Assembly (NCBI RefSeq): GCF_003591175.1
Contig: NZ_QYYG01000001.1
Location: 1,736,001 to 1,800,000, forward strand
Source: Serratia inhibens
GTDB taxonomy: Bacteria; Pseudomonadota; Gammaproteobacteria; Enterobacterales; Enterobacteriaceae
Direction: 5' to 3'
DNA length: 64,000 nt
Position 1 is the stretch's first letter; every line of letters begins with the position of its first letter. Below, piece after piece: positions 1 to 8,583 of the stretch. Below the pieces are notes generated by a model, which was not told where the DNA came from, did no database searches, and saw nothing but the letters and a program-made list of their open reading frames with translations. A program made the position numbers and the translations under genes.

Positions 1-4
1 ATGT

Positions 5-284
5 TCGAACCTGAACGCAGGTTACTCACCCACAGGATTCGTGCGTTATGCGAGGCTATGGTTGGGGAAAGTGCTGAGATATCAGAAAGAATGGTGGGTC
101 GTGCGGGATTGATTCGGCCTTTGGCCTCGCCCTTCGGGCCAGCGCAAGCGCTGCCCAAAATTGACGAAGCAATTTTGTCGAACCTGAACGCAGGTTACTC
201 ACCCACAGGATTCGTGCGTTATGCAAGGCTATGGTTTGGGGAAAGTGCTGAGATATCAGAAAGAATGGTGGGTCGTGCGGGATT
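5..284. repeat. Direct repeat in tRNA-Lys array spacer
   Basis: Positions 5-110 and 178-284 are near-identical copies of about 106 bases, differing by one substitution and one inserted T. Each ends in the 19 bases TGGTGGGTCGTGCGGGATT, which is the reverse complement of the CCA end and T-arm half of tRNA-Lys. In the right copy this runs on into the intact tRNA at 266-341. In the left copy (92-110) it stops and unrelated spacer follows. The structure is seen directly. Unequal recombination within the tRNA array is the inferred origin. Confidence 0.8.
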
Positions 285-341
285 CGAACCTGCGACCAAT
301 TGATTAAAAGTCAACTGCTCTACCAACTGAGCTAACGACCC
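266..341 (-). tRNA. tRNA-Lys (anticodon TTT)
   Basis: A complete 76-base tRNA with encoded CCA. It shows the GGGTCG acceptor stem, the D-loop AGCTCAGTTGGTAGAGC, anticodon TTT in GACTTTTAA and the T-loop GGTTCGAATC. It is the distal member of the array that reads leftward from 953. In E. coli the equivalent lysT-valT-lysW group also lies beside cpoB. Confidence 0.97.
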
Positions 342-400
342 ACTGATGTGGTTTACTGCTGAACCGCGTAAGCAGGAGAGAAACTCACTGCAATAACGAG

Positions 401-416
401 TGGGGCGTGCGGGGTT
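401..416 (-). repeat. Degenerate tRNA-Lys 3' tail (ghost copy)
   Basis: TGGGGCGTGCGGGGTT differs by two bases from the 3' end of tRNA-Lys in reverse complement. It is followed by ATTCGG instead of the tRNA T-loop. The same junction to an ATTCGG-type spacer occurs at 92-116 and 617-639, so the three tails are related partial copies and not decayed whole tRNA genes. Confidence 0.65.
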
Positions 417-436
417 ATTCGGCTAGCGCCTCACCC

Positions 437-455
437 TTACGATTCCACATCGTAA
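437..455. other. Small hairpin in tRNA spacer
   Basis: TTACGAT / ATCGTAA form a 7-bp stem with a 5-base loop. The same hairpin, with the same flanks, recurs at 657-673 in the next spacer. Position between two mature tRNAs suggests a precursor-processing element, but that is inference. Confidence 0.5.
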
Positions 456-467
456 TCACGTCTAAAA

Positions 468-543
468 TGGTGGGTCGTGCGGGATTCGAACCTGCGACCA
501 ATTGATTAAAAGTCAACTGCTCTACCAACTGAGCTAACGACCC
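468..543 (-). tRNA. tRNA-Lys (anticodon TTT)
   Basis: Second intact tRNA-Lys, 76 bases including CCA and identical in sequence to the copy at 266-341. It is part of one leftward array, separated from its neighbours by 126- and 143-base spacers carrying partial tRNA tails. Confidence 0.97.
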
Positions 544-616
544 ACTGACGTGGTTTACTGCTGAACTACGAATACAAAACCGAGGATTTGTATTGCGGAA
601 AAACAACTCTGGAACA

Positions 617-632
617 GTGGGTCGTGCGGGAT
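617..632 (-). repeat. Partial tRNA-Lys 3' tail (ghost copy)
   Basis: GTGGGTCGTGCGGGAT matches the tRNA-Lys 3' end exactly in reverse complement, then diverges into AATTCGGC. It is the third truncated tail in the array. Confidence 0.7.
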
Positions 633-686
633 AATTCGGCGTTTGGCCTCACCCTTACGATTCCACATCGTAATCACATCTAAAAA

Positions 687-762
687 TGGTGGGTCGTGCG
701 GGATTCGAACCTGCGACCAATTGATTAAAAGTCAACTGCTCTACCAACTGAGCTAACGACCC
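687..762 (-). tRNA. tRNA-Lys (anticodon TTT)
   Basis: Third intact tRNA-Lys, 76 bases with encoded CCA and identical to the other copies. Only 7 bases separate it from the tRNA-Val upstream, so the two must be cut from one precursor. Confidence 0.97.
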
Positions 763-769
763 ACAGCAG

Positions 770-845
770 TGGTGGGTGATGACGGGCTCGAACCGCCGAC
801 CCCCTCCGTGTAAAGGAGATGCTCTACCAACTGAGCTAATCACCC
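770..845 (-). tRNA. tRNA-Val (anticodon TAC)
   Basis: A 76-base tRNA with GGGTGATTAGCTCAG, anticodon TAC (TTTACAC), a variable loop with GGGGG and T-loop GGTTCGAGCC, ending in CCA. It sits between lysine tRNAs, as valT does in the E. coli lysT operon. Confidence 0.97.
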
Positions 846-877
846 ACTAGTGTGGTTACTGCTACTACTTCAGGAAT

Positions 878-953
878 TGGTGGGTCGTGCGGGATTCGAA
901 CCTGCGACCAATTGATTAAAAGTCAACTGCTCTACCAACTGAGCTAACGACCC
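878..953 (-). tRNA. tRNA-Lys (anticodon TTT)
   Basis: First tRNA of the leftward array, 76 bases with CCA. The promoter-like sequence at 1005-1032 lies about 50 bases upstream, leaving a short leader for 5' processing. Confidence 0.97.
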
Positions 954-1004
954 AATTTCCTAGCTGCTTTAACATCTTGCAAGTTGTCTTGGCAACGGCG
1001 GCAT

Positions 1005-1032
1005 ATATTACTAATTTATCTTGGCAGCGCAA
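1005..1032 (-). promoter_or_regulatory. Predicted promoter of the tRNA array
   Basis: Read leftward, TTGCGC (1032-1027) and TAATAT (1010-1005) are spaced by 16 bases and followed by a GC-rich GCCGCCG discriminator. That discriminator is typical of stringently controlled stable-RNA promoters. Placement and boxes are seen; activity is inferred. Confidence 0.55.
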
Positions 1033-1076
1033 CTTAAATTTTAAAACAAGTGGTTCAACTGCTTGTTCTTCACACG

Positions 1077-1126
1077 AATGAGCCCAGAAAGCGGTCAGAT
1101 AGACTAATTTCTGGGCTCATTTTTTT
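1077..1126 (+). terminator. Stem-loop with T-tract between cpoB and tRNA array
   Basis: AATGAGCCCAGAAA (1077-1090) pairs with TTTCTGGGCTCATT (1108-1121) around a 17-base loop. The T-run (1120-1126) follows on the + strand, so the U-tract is oriented against rightward transcription. For leftward cpoB transcription the hairpin has an A-tract before it and no T-tract after it. Confidence 0.55.
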
Positions 1127-1131
1127 GCTGA

Positions 1132-1932
1132 CTAACCGGCAACGCGACTTTTCGCCTGTTTGGCCGCAGCACTGGTTGGGTATTGTTTAATCACCTGCTG
1201 GAACACGGCTTTGGCTTTATCGGCCTGCCCTTTTTCCTGCATGATGATACCCACCTTGTACATTGCGTCCGGCGCCTTAGGTGATTTTGCGTAATTCTTC
1301 ACCACGACGGCAAAATAGTAGGCCGCATCGTCTTTCTTTCCCTTGTTGTAGAACAACTGCCCTAGCCAATAATTGGCGTTGGGCTGGTAAGTAGACTTTG
1401 GGTACTGTTTTACGAAGGTCTGAAAAGCGGAGATCGCCTGATCATACTGTTTTTTTTCCAGCGCCAATGAAACAGCGGCGTTGTAGTCGCTGTTTTCATC
1501 ACCCGTACTGGCCGGTGCTGCCGCTGAGGCGCCCGCAGACGCGCTGTCAGCGCCGTCGGAGGAAGCAGCCGCGGCTGCCCCACCTGCGGCACCCGCAGCG
1601 GCTGCGGAGCTCTGAGCGCCGCCCTGGCTGATGCTATCCATCTGTTGATAGATCTGCTTCTGGCGTTCAACAACCTGATTCAGTTGATATTGGCTTTCCT
1701 GGATTTGCCCACGGAGAGAGTCAATATCGCGCTGGTTGTCAGAGAGTTGCTGCTGGAGTTGGTTTAAAAGCTGGCCCTGAGCATTGGAGATACGCTCAAG
1801 TGAAGTGACACGGTCTTCGACCGAGCCGGAGCCGACATTACTGATTGGCGCTTGGGCAGTAGCGGCCCATGGGACCGCTACGCCAACCAGTAACGACAGA
1901 CTCAACAAGTGACGTCTGAAGTTACTGTTCAT
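1132..1932 (-). CDS. cpoB: Cell division coordinator CpoB (YbgF)
   Basis: Periplasmic 266-residue protein that links peptidoglycan synthase PBP1B-LpoB to the Tol machine during septation. Residues 1-27 form a signal peptide ending near AQA. A coiled coil follows (about 35-105), then an Ala/Gly/Ser-rich linker (about 105-147) and a C-terminal TPR domain with repeats such as YNAAVSLALEKKQYDQAI and NYWLGQLFYNKGK. It is the last gene of the ybgC-tolQRAB-pal-cpoB run, starting 9 bases after the pal stop, and ends with TAG. The length matches E. coli CpoB. Confidence 0.96.
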   Translation of the reverse strand: MNSNFRRHLLSLSLLVGVAVPWAATAQAPISNVGSGSVEDRVTSLERISNAQGQLLNQLQQQLSDNQRDIDSLRGQIQESQYQLNQVVERQKQIYQQMDSISQGGAQSSAAAAGAAGGAAAAASSDGADSASAGASAAAPASTGDENSDYNAAVSLALEKKQYDQAISAFQTFVKQYPKSTYQPNANYWLGQLFYNKGKKDDAAYYFAVVVKNYAKSPKAPDAMYKVGIIMQEKGQADKAKAVFQQVIKQYPTSAAAKQAKSRVAG

Positions 1933-1941
1933 GCGATTCTC

Positions 1942-2457
1942 TTAGTAAACCAGAACGGCACGACGGTTTTTAGCATAAGCCGCTTCGTCGTGGCCCAGTA
2001 CTGCTGGTTTTTCTTTACCGTAAGAAACGATAGAGATCTGGTCAGCTGAAACGCCTTTGCCTTGCAGGTACATTTTAACTGCGTTAGCACGACGCTCGCC
2101 CAGAGCGATGTTGTATTCCGGCGTGCCGCGTTCGTCCGCGTGGCCTTCAACGGTCACTTTGTAAGACGGGTTGTTACGCAGGAATGCAGAGTGCGCGTCC
2201 AGCATCTGAGCGAACTCGGAGCTCACGTCATACTTGTCCAGGCCGAAGTAAACAATGTTGTTCTTCTGCAGTTCTTGCATCTGCAGACGAGCTTGTTCTT
2301 CAGAAGACAGGTTGCTGCTGCCGTTTTCTGTACCAGTGCCAGCGCCAGCGCCCAGACCAGATTGGTCGTTGTTTGCGCTTTTGTTAGAACTACAAGCCGC
2401 TACAGCCAGAACTGGCAGTGCCAGCAGAAGCCCTTTCAGCACTTTGTTCAGTTGCAT
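1942..2457 (-). CDS. pal: Peptidoglycan-associated lipoprotein Pal
   Basis: Outer-membrane lipoprotein of the Tol-Pal system that binds diaminopimelate in peptidoglycan and TolB. The 171-residue form starting MQLNKVLKG is preferred over an upstream in-frame ATG because AAAGGA precedes it by a normal spacing. It also gives a proper lipoprotein signal ending in LAVAAC with Cys22. The OmpA-like domain (about 65-171) carries [13 protein letters not shown] and LGERRANAV, the peptidoglycan-binding signature. It lies 44 bases downstream of tolB. Confidence 0.97.
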   Translation of the reverse strand: MQLNKVLKGLLLALPVLAVAACSSNKSANNDQSGLGAGAGTGTENGSSNLSSEEQARLQMQELQKNNIVYFGLDKYDVSSEFAQMLDAHSAFLRNNPSYKVTVEGHADERGTPEYNIALGERRANAVKMYLQGKGVSADQISIVSYGKEKPAVLGHDEAAYAKNRRAVLVY

Positions 2458-2501
2458 TTCTTTGATCCTTTTATAGTTTGCCATACATATTTACACATGC
2501 A

Positions 2502-3794
2502 TCACAGATACGGCGACCAGGCAGGGAATTTGACCTGTCCATCGGTTGCCGGAAGACGCGCTTTAAAACGCCCATCAGTCGATACCAGTTGCAGCACGGA
2601 GCCCATACCTTGCGTGGAGCTATAGATCACCATGGTGCCATTTGGCGCAATACTAGGCGTTTCGTCCAGGAACGTGCCGGTTAAAACTTGAACGGCTCCC
2701 GATCCAAGATCTTGTTTGGCGATATGCTGGGCGCCGCTATTGGAGCTCACCATCACCAGGAATTTACCATCAGAGCTGACTTCAGAATCCTGATTCTGAG
2801 AGCCTTCCCATGTCAGACGCTGTGACGCACCGCCACTGGCGCTGACTTTATAAATCTGCGGTCGGCCACCCTGATCGGAGGTATATGCCAGAGACTGGCC
2901 ATCCGGGAACCAGGTCGGTTCGGTATTGTTGCTGCGCCCGTCGGTGATTTGCGTGATCTGGCCAGAGCCGAGATTCATCACATACAGGTTCAGGCTGCCG
3001 CTTTTAGACAGCGCAAAGGCCAGACGGCTGCCGTCCGGCGAAAACGCCGGTGCACCGTTGTGGCGCGGGAACGAAGCGATCTGACGGATAGCGCCGTTAG
3101 CCAGGGTCTGTACGACCAACGCAGAACGGCCGCTTTCAAAGGTCACGTACGCCAGTTTGCTGCCATCCGGCGACCAGGCCGGGGACATCAGCGGTTCCGG
3201 TGAACGGTGTACCACAAACTGGTTGTAACCGTCGTAATCCGCTACGCGCAACTCATACGGGAATTTGCCGCCGTTGGTCTGCACTACGTAGGCGATACGG
3301 GTACGGAATGCGCCCTTGATACCGGTCAGCTTCTCGAACACTTCGTCACTGGCGGTATGAGCAGAATAACGCAACCATTGCTTGGTCACTTTATACTGGT
3401 TCTGCGCCAATACGGTGCCCGGTGAACCTGAAGTGTCCACCAGCTGATAGGAGATCAGGTAGCCGCCGTCTGCGCCAGGTTGCACCTGGCCGACCACGAC
3501 CGCGTCAATGCCCAATGCAGTCCAGGCCGCCGGCGTCACTTCAGACGCGGTGGTCGGTTGCTGCGGCATGCGCGCCACGTCAATCGGGTTGAATTTGCCG
3601 CTGTTGCGCAAATCTGCGCCGACAATCTTGCCAATGTCTTCCGGAGGCGTGCCTGGGCCAGCCCATTTAAAGGGTACCACGCCAATCGGACGAGCGGAGT
3701 CGACCCCTTGGGTGATTTCGATGCGAACTTCCGCGTGAAGAACGGACGCCCACAGTATTAAAAAACCTAACGCTACTCGAAATGCCTGCTTCAT
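2502..3794 (-). CDS. tolB: Tol-Pal translocation protein TolB
   Basis: Periplasmic TolB, 430 residues, the exchangeable partner of Pal that releases or recruits it in response to the TolQRA motor. A signal peptide of about 21 residues ends SVLHA. The N-terminal alpha/beta domain (about 22-165) is followed by a six-bladed beta-propeller with recurring [24 protein letters not shown] and [12 protein letters not shown] motifs. The length equals E. coli TolB. The 133-base gap to tolA may hold a secondary promoter, but I see no clear boxes. Confidence 0.97.
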   Translation of the reverse strand: MKQAFRVALGFLILWASVLHAEVRIEITQGVDSARPIGVVPFKWAGPGTPPEDIGKIVGADLRNSGKFNPIDVARMPQQPTTASEVTPAAWTALGIDAVVVGQVQPGADGGYLISYQLVDTSGSPGTVLAQNQYKVTKQWLRYSAHTASDEVFEKLTGIKGAFRTRIAYVVQTNGGKFPYELRVADYDGYNQFVVHRSPEPLMSPAWSPDGSKLAYVTFESGRSALVVQTLANGAIRQIASFPRHNGAPAFSPDGSRLAFALSKSGSLNLYVMNLGSGQITQITDGRSNNTEPTWFPDGQSLAYTSDQGGRPQIYKVSASGGASQRLTWEGSQNQDSEVSSDGKFLVMVSSNSGAQHIAKQDLGSGAVQVLTGTFLDETPSIAPNGTMVIYSSTQGMGSVLQLVSTDGRFKARLPATDGQVKFPAWSPYL

Positions 3795-3927
3795 CTCATC
3801 TCCCTTATCCAGGCGGGATGCCTGCGATAAATTAGCAGAATTTTAACAAACCAACGCAAACAAAACTACATAATCCCTGTTGGTTACCTTAGTACATCCC
3901 TGCGGTATGACTCAGCTCAAACAACCA

Positions 3928-5265
3928 TTACTGTGGTTTAAATTCAAGGATAGAACTCTTAAATTCCTGATAAACGGCATCACTCGGCGGTTTAGGAATA
4001 TTTGCCGATTTTGCTGCTGCTACCGCCGCCTGACATAAAGCAGGATCGCCGCCCGCAGCCTGAACGCTAATCAATAAACCATCAGGAGCCAAGCGAATAC
4101 GCAGATCGCAGGTTTTCCCACTGTAATCCGAAGCACCGTAGAACTTGCTCTTTATAGCTGCCTGAATTTGGCTCTTATAACCGTTAATATCAGCCCCACT
4201 GGCCCCCGCAGTCTTGGCATTACCCTGCCCCGCAGGTTTACCATCGCCCTTCGACTTAGCGCCGCCAGACTTGGCGCCGCCGCCTTTCGGTGCGTTTTTA
4301 CCGTCCGCCAGATCGCCAAACAGATCGTTTACATCGGAAGACTGCTCCGCAGCTGCGGCTGCCGCCTTCTTCTTGGCATCCGCTGCGGCTTTCTTGGCTG
4401 CGGCCTTCTCGGCAGCAGCGGCTTTTTTCTCAGCCTCTGCGGCCGCTTTCTTCTCGGCGTCAGCAGCCGCCTTTTTCTCGGCTTTCTCGGCTTCTGCTGC
4501 AGCTTTCTTCTCGGCTTCCGCGGCGGCTTTCTTCTCGGCGTCGGCCGCCGCTTTTTTCTCTGCGGCTTCAGTCGCTTTTTGCTCGGCGGCAGCCGCTTTC
4601 TTCGCTTCTTCCGCCTGTTTCTTGGCGGCAGCGGCGGCGGCGGCTTCTTTCTTGGCTTCAGCTTCCGCTTTCTTCTGCGCGTCCGCTTGTGCCTTGGCAA
4701 CTTTATCCGCTTCGGCTTTGGCCTTGGCGGCCGCCGCTTCCGCTACTTTCTGTTGTTCTTTGGCTTTCGCCGCGGCGTTCTCGGCCACTTTTTGCTGTTC
4801 AGCGGCCTGCTTTTGCTGTTCGGCTGCCTGTTTCTGCTGCTCTGCCGCTTGCTTTTGCTGCTCCGCGGCCTGCTTTTGCTGTTCAGCCTGTTCTTTCGCG
4901 TCCTGCGCCGCTTTTTCCTGCGCGGTCAAACGCTCTTTCTCCAGCTCTTTCAGGCGCTGTTGTTCCGCCGCCTGCTTCTGCTGAAGTTCTTCGGCCTGTT
5001 GCTCCGCTTTTTTCTGGCGCTGCTTTTCAGCACGCTGCGCGTCGTTACTCTGCTGTTGCTGGCGGTTGTACTGCTCCACCACTGCCCCGGGATCGACCAT
5101 CACTGCGCCGACAACCGAACCTTCGCCGCCACCGCCGGCGCTGTCCATGTTGACGTTTTCTTGCAGCGATCCCCAAATCAGCAGGGCAATCAATATGAAG
5201 TGCAGAACGACCGAAACAATAACGGCGCGGTTCAGCTTATCGTTTTGCTCAGTTGCCTTTACCAA
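3928..5265 (-). CDS. tolA: Cell envelope integrity protein TolA
   Basis: Inner-membrane protein that spans the periplasm and transmits force from TolQR to TolB/Pal; 445 residues. One transmembrane helix (about 14-33) is followed by a Gly-rich hinge (44-49), then a very long Ala/Lys/Glu helical domain II (about 65-315). The C-terminal domain III (about 345-445) has the Cys pair in GKTCDLRI and DPALCQAA. Domain II holds four tandem QQKQAAE heptads at about 129-156. The start is TTG: the MVKATEQNDKLNRA beginning is conserved and GGGA lies upstream. Long opposite-strand ORFs here are shadows of the repetitive codons. Confidence 0.96.
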   Translation of the reverse strand: MVKATEQNDKLNRAVIVSVVLHFILIALLIWGSLQENVNMDSAGGGGEGSVVGAVMVDPGAVVEQYNRQQQQSNDAQRAEKQRQKKAEQQAEELQQKQAAEQQRLKELEKERLTAQEKAAQDAKEQAEQQKQAAEQQKQAAEQQKQAAEQQKQAAEQQKVAENAAAKAKEQQKVAEAAAAKAKAEADKVAKAQADAQKKAEAEAKKEAAAAAAAKKQAEEAKKAAAAEQKATEAAEKKAAADAEKKAAAEAEKKAAAEAEKAEKKAAADAEKKAAAEAEKKAAAAEKAAAKKAAADAKKKAAAAAAEQSSDVNDLFGDLADGKNAPKGGGAKSGGAKSKGDGKPAGQGNAKTAGASGADINGYKSQIQAAIKSKFYGASDYSGKTCDLRIRLAPDGLLISVQAAGGDPALCQAAVAAAKSANIPKPPSDAVYQEFKSSILEFKPQ

Positions 5266-5299
5266 AATAGATTCCCAAAAACTGGTGTTGCTTATACGG

Positions 5300-5325
5300 G
5301 GTTCCTGGGCCAGAGCACAGGAACC
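5300..5325. other. tolR-tolA intercistronic hairpin
   Basis: GGTTCCTG (5300-5307) pairs with CAGGAACC (5318-5325) in the 81-base gap between tolR and tolA. No T-tract follows in either direction, so it is more likely an mRNA processing or stability element than a terminator. Confidence 0.5.
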
Positions 5326-5346
5326 GGGTTGCCTCTAACCTTATGG

Positions 5347-5775
5347 TCAGATTGGCTGGGTCATCAGCCCCACGGAAGCGACGCCCGCCTGATGGAGAAT
5401 ATTCAATGCCTTGATAATCTCATCGTAGGGTACTTCCTTCGCCCCGCCGATCAAAAAGACCGTCTTCGGGTTAGCCGCTAAACGCGACTTGGCTTCGGCT
5501 GCAACCTGTTCCGGCGGCAACAACTCCATGCGGTTGTGATCCACCACCAGGGTGTATTGACCGACACCGGAAACCTCGAGGATCACCGGTGGGTTATCGT
5601 CACTGGACACCGCCTTGGAATCGGTGGCATCCGGCAGATCAACCTCAACGCTCTGGGTGATGATCGGCGCGGTTGCCATAAAGATCAGCAACAGCACCAG
5701 CAACACGTCGAGCAACGGAACTATGTTAATTTCGGACTTCAGCTCGCGCCGATTGCGTCCACGAACTCTCGCCAT
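5347..5775 (-). CDS. tolR: Tol-Pal system protein TolR
   Basis: Inner-membrane TolR of 142 residues, an ExbD/MotB-type component of the proton-driven motor with TolQ. One N-terminal transmembrane helix (about 19-39) contains Asp23 in PLLDVLL, the protonatable residue conserved in the family. A periplasmic domain (about 60-142) follows. It starts 12 bases downstream of tolQ and is the same length as E. coli TolR. Confidence 0.97.
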   Translation of the reverse strand: MARVRGRNRRELKSEINIVPLLDVLLVLLLIFMATAPIITQSVEVDLPDATDSKAVSSDDNPPVILEVSGVGQYTLVVDHNRMELLPPEQVAAEAKSRLAANPKTVFLIGGAKEVPYDEIIKALNILHQAGVASVGLMTQPI

Positions 5776-5787
5776 GCTACCTCCTAC

Positions 5788-6872
<1,085 letters not shown>

Positions 6873-6952
6873 TCTACTTCCCAGCAATGCAATTTAACGG
6901 TGCTACTATACGCAAGACGGATCGGGTTGGGAATGGGTTACAAGGAGGGAAC

Positions 6953-6983
6953 GAAAATAATTATGGGCCGGAACGGCCCATAA
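6953..6983 (-). terminator. Terminator after ybgE
   Basis: TTATGGGCCG (6961-6970) pairs perfectly with CGGCCCATAA (6974-6983) around a 3-base loop. Read leftward, the stem is followed by TTATTTTC. It separates the cyd operon from ybgC-tol. Confidence 0.8.
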
Positions 6984-7002
6984 CACGGGGATATAACGGA
7001 GA

Positions 7003-7299
7003 TTATAAAGAAACGTAAAGTAATCCTGCGGCCAAGATCACAATTGCCGGAAGTGGCGCAAAAAAAGCACGCCATAGCGAACGTTGCGGCCGGAACCCGA
7101 CGCCGTGGATCACGCCGGTGCACACCGCCCAAATAAGCAACAGGCCTTCCCAAATCTCCAGCGAGCTGGTCTTCGCCGCAAAGCGGGTCGGATCCCAGAA
7201 AATACAGCCCGCCAAAATCAACGCCAGCACCAATGAAAGGGCCCGAACCGGGCCCTTGTCAGTCATGGCGTACAGCTTGTCAGCCAATGACGAACTCAT
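7003..7299 (-). CDS. ybgE: Cyd operon protein YbgE
   Basis: Small inner-membrane protein of 98 residues encoded after cydX, as in E. coli. It has three predicted membrane segments and the conserved ILAGCIFWDPTRFAAKTSSLEIW and HGVGFRPQ stretches. Its role in cytochrome bd function is not well defined. The ATG overlaps the cydX stop by one base (TGATG), which favours this start over an overlapping GTG three bases upstream. Confidence 0.93.
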   Translation of the reverse strand: MSSSLADKLYAMTDKGPVRALSLVLALILAGCIFWDPTRFAAKTSSLEIWEGLLLIWAVCTGVIHGVGFRPQRSLWRAFFAPLPAIVILAAGLLYVSL

Positions 7300-7412
7300 C
7301 ACTTGCCGTCTTGCTGCGCTTTTGAATCTTCGTGGTGCTCAAGCGCCAGCGCCGTAATGATACCGAAGGCACAGGCAAGAAGCGTTCCGAGGATCCAGGC
7401 AAAATACCACAT
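7299..7412 (-). CDS. cydX: Cytochrome bd-I subunit CydX
   Basis: A 37-residue single-helix subunit needed for stability and activity of cytochrome bd-I. Its MWYFAWILGTLLACAFGII start is nearly identical to E. coli CydX. It lies 17 bases after cydB and overlaps ybgE by one base. AAGGAG-like sequence precedes the ATG. Confidence 0.96.
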   Translation of the reverse strand: MWYFAWILGTLLACAFGIITALALEHHEDSKAQQDGK

Positions 7413-7429
7413 GGTTTAGCTCCTTATCC

Positions 7430-8569
7430 TTAATACAGCGAATGCTTGTTGTTCTCGATGAAGTTCTTGTCGAGACGGCCAAACATTTTGTAGTACGACC
7501 AGCTGGTGTACGCCAGAACGATAGGCACGAAGATCGCCGCAACAACGGTCATCACTTCTAGCGTAAACAGGCTGGACGTCGCGTCCCACATGGTCAGGCT
7601 AACGTTAGGCACGGTGCTTGACGGCATCACGAACGGGAACATGGTTACCCCGGCGGTCAGGATCACGCAGGCAATGGTCAATGACGAAGACACGAAGGCC
7701 AGCGCGTCTTTCTGCAAGCGCGAGAACAACGCGGTGAACAATGGCAGCACTACGCCCAGAGCAGGCAAAGCCCACAGAGCCGGATACTTGTTGAAATTAA
7801 TCAACCAGGCACCCGCCTGATGCGCCACTTCTTTACGCATCGGATTAGACTCCGCCATGGTATTCAGCGCCGAGGTAATCACATACCCATCGATGCCTTT
7901 CACCAGCCATACGCCACCCAACAGGAAGCATACCGCCATCACCAGCGTGGAGATCTGCGCCGCAGCGCGTGCGCGCAGGTGGATCTCGCCGGAGGTACGC
8001 ATCTGCAGATAAGTTGCCCCTTGCGTCACCAGCATGGTCAGGCTGACCACACCCGCCAACAGGCCGAACGGGTTCAGCAGTTGGAAGAAGTTGCCGGTGT
8101 AGAACAGACGCATGTATTCGTCCATGTGGAACGGCACGCCCTGCAACAGGTTGCCGAACGCTACGCCGAATACCACGGCCGGCACGAAGCTGCCGATGAA
8201 AATGCCCCAGTCCCACATGTTGCGCCAGCGGCTGTTTTCCAGCTTCGAACGGTAGTCAAAACCGACCGGGCGGAAGAACAAGGCTGACAGCACCAGGATC
8301 ATCGCGACATAGAAACCGGAGAACGCCGCCGCGTAGACCATCGGCCAGGCGGCGAACAGCGCGCCACCTGCGGTGATCAACCACACCTGGTTACCGTCCC
8401 AGTGCGGAGCGATGGAGTTGATCATCACCCGGCGCTCAGTATCGGTTCTGCCGATAATGCGCAGCAAGATGCCGACGCCCATGTCGAAACCGTCGGTGAC
8501 GGCGAAACCGATCAGCAGTACGCCAATCAGAGCCCACCAGATAAATCGCAGTACTTCATAGTCAAACAT
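7430..8569 (-). CDS. cydB: Cytochrome bd-I ubiquinol oxidase subunit II
   Basis: CydB, 379 residues with about nine transmembrane helices, pairs with CydA in the high-affinity bd-I quinol oxidase of the inner membrane. It opens MFDYEVLRFIWWALIGVLLIGFAVTDGFDMG, with the acidic residues of the family's proton path, and length matches E. coli. It starts 14 bases after the cydA stop. Confidence 0.98.
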   Translation of the reverse strand: MFDYEVLRFIWWALIGVLLIGFAVTDGFDMGVGILLRIIGRTDTERRVMINSIAPHWDGNQVWLITAGGALFAAWPMVYAAAFSGFYVAMILVLSALFFRPVGFDYRSKLENSRWRNMWDWGIFIGSFVPAVVFGVAFGNLLQGVPFHMDEYMRLFYTGNFFQLLNPFGLLAGVVSLTMLVTQGATYLQMRTSGEIHLRARAAAQISTLVMAVCFLLGGVWLVKGIDGYVITSALNTMAESNPMRKEVAHQAGAWLINFNKYPALWALPALGVVLPLFTALFSRLQKDALAFVSSSLTIACVILTAGVTMFPFVMPSSTVPNVSLTMWDATSSLFTLEVMTVVAAIFVPIVLAYTSWSYYKMFGRLDKNFIENNKHSLY

Positions 8570-8583
8570 ACGTGGACTCCTGT

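Noticed and set aside
1-303. Rightward open frame of 100 codons and leftward frames at 415-606 and 655-843
   Set aside because: They read through tRNA genes and their duplicated tails; no ribosome site and the sequence is fully explained by the tRNA array.
4168-5481. Very long rightward open frames (up to 437 codons) opposite tolA
   Set aside because: They arise from the Ala/Lys/Glu codon repetition of TolA domain II read backwards; products are low-complexity Phe/Leu/Ser runs and no ribosome site is evident.
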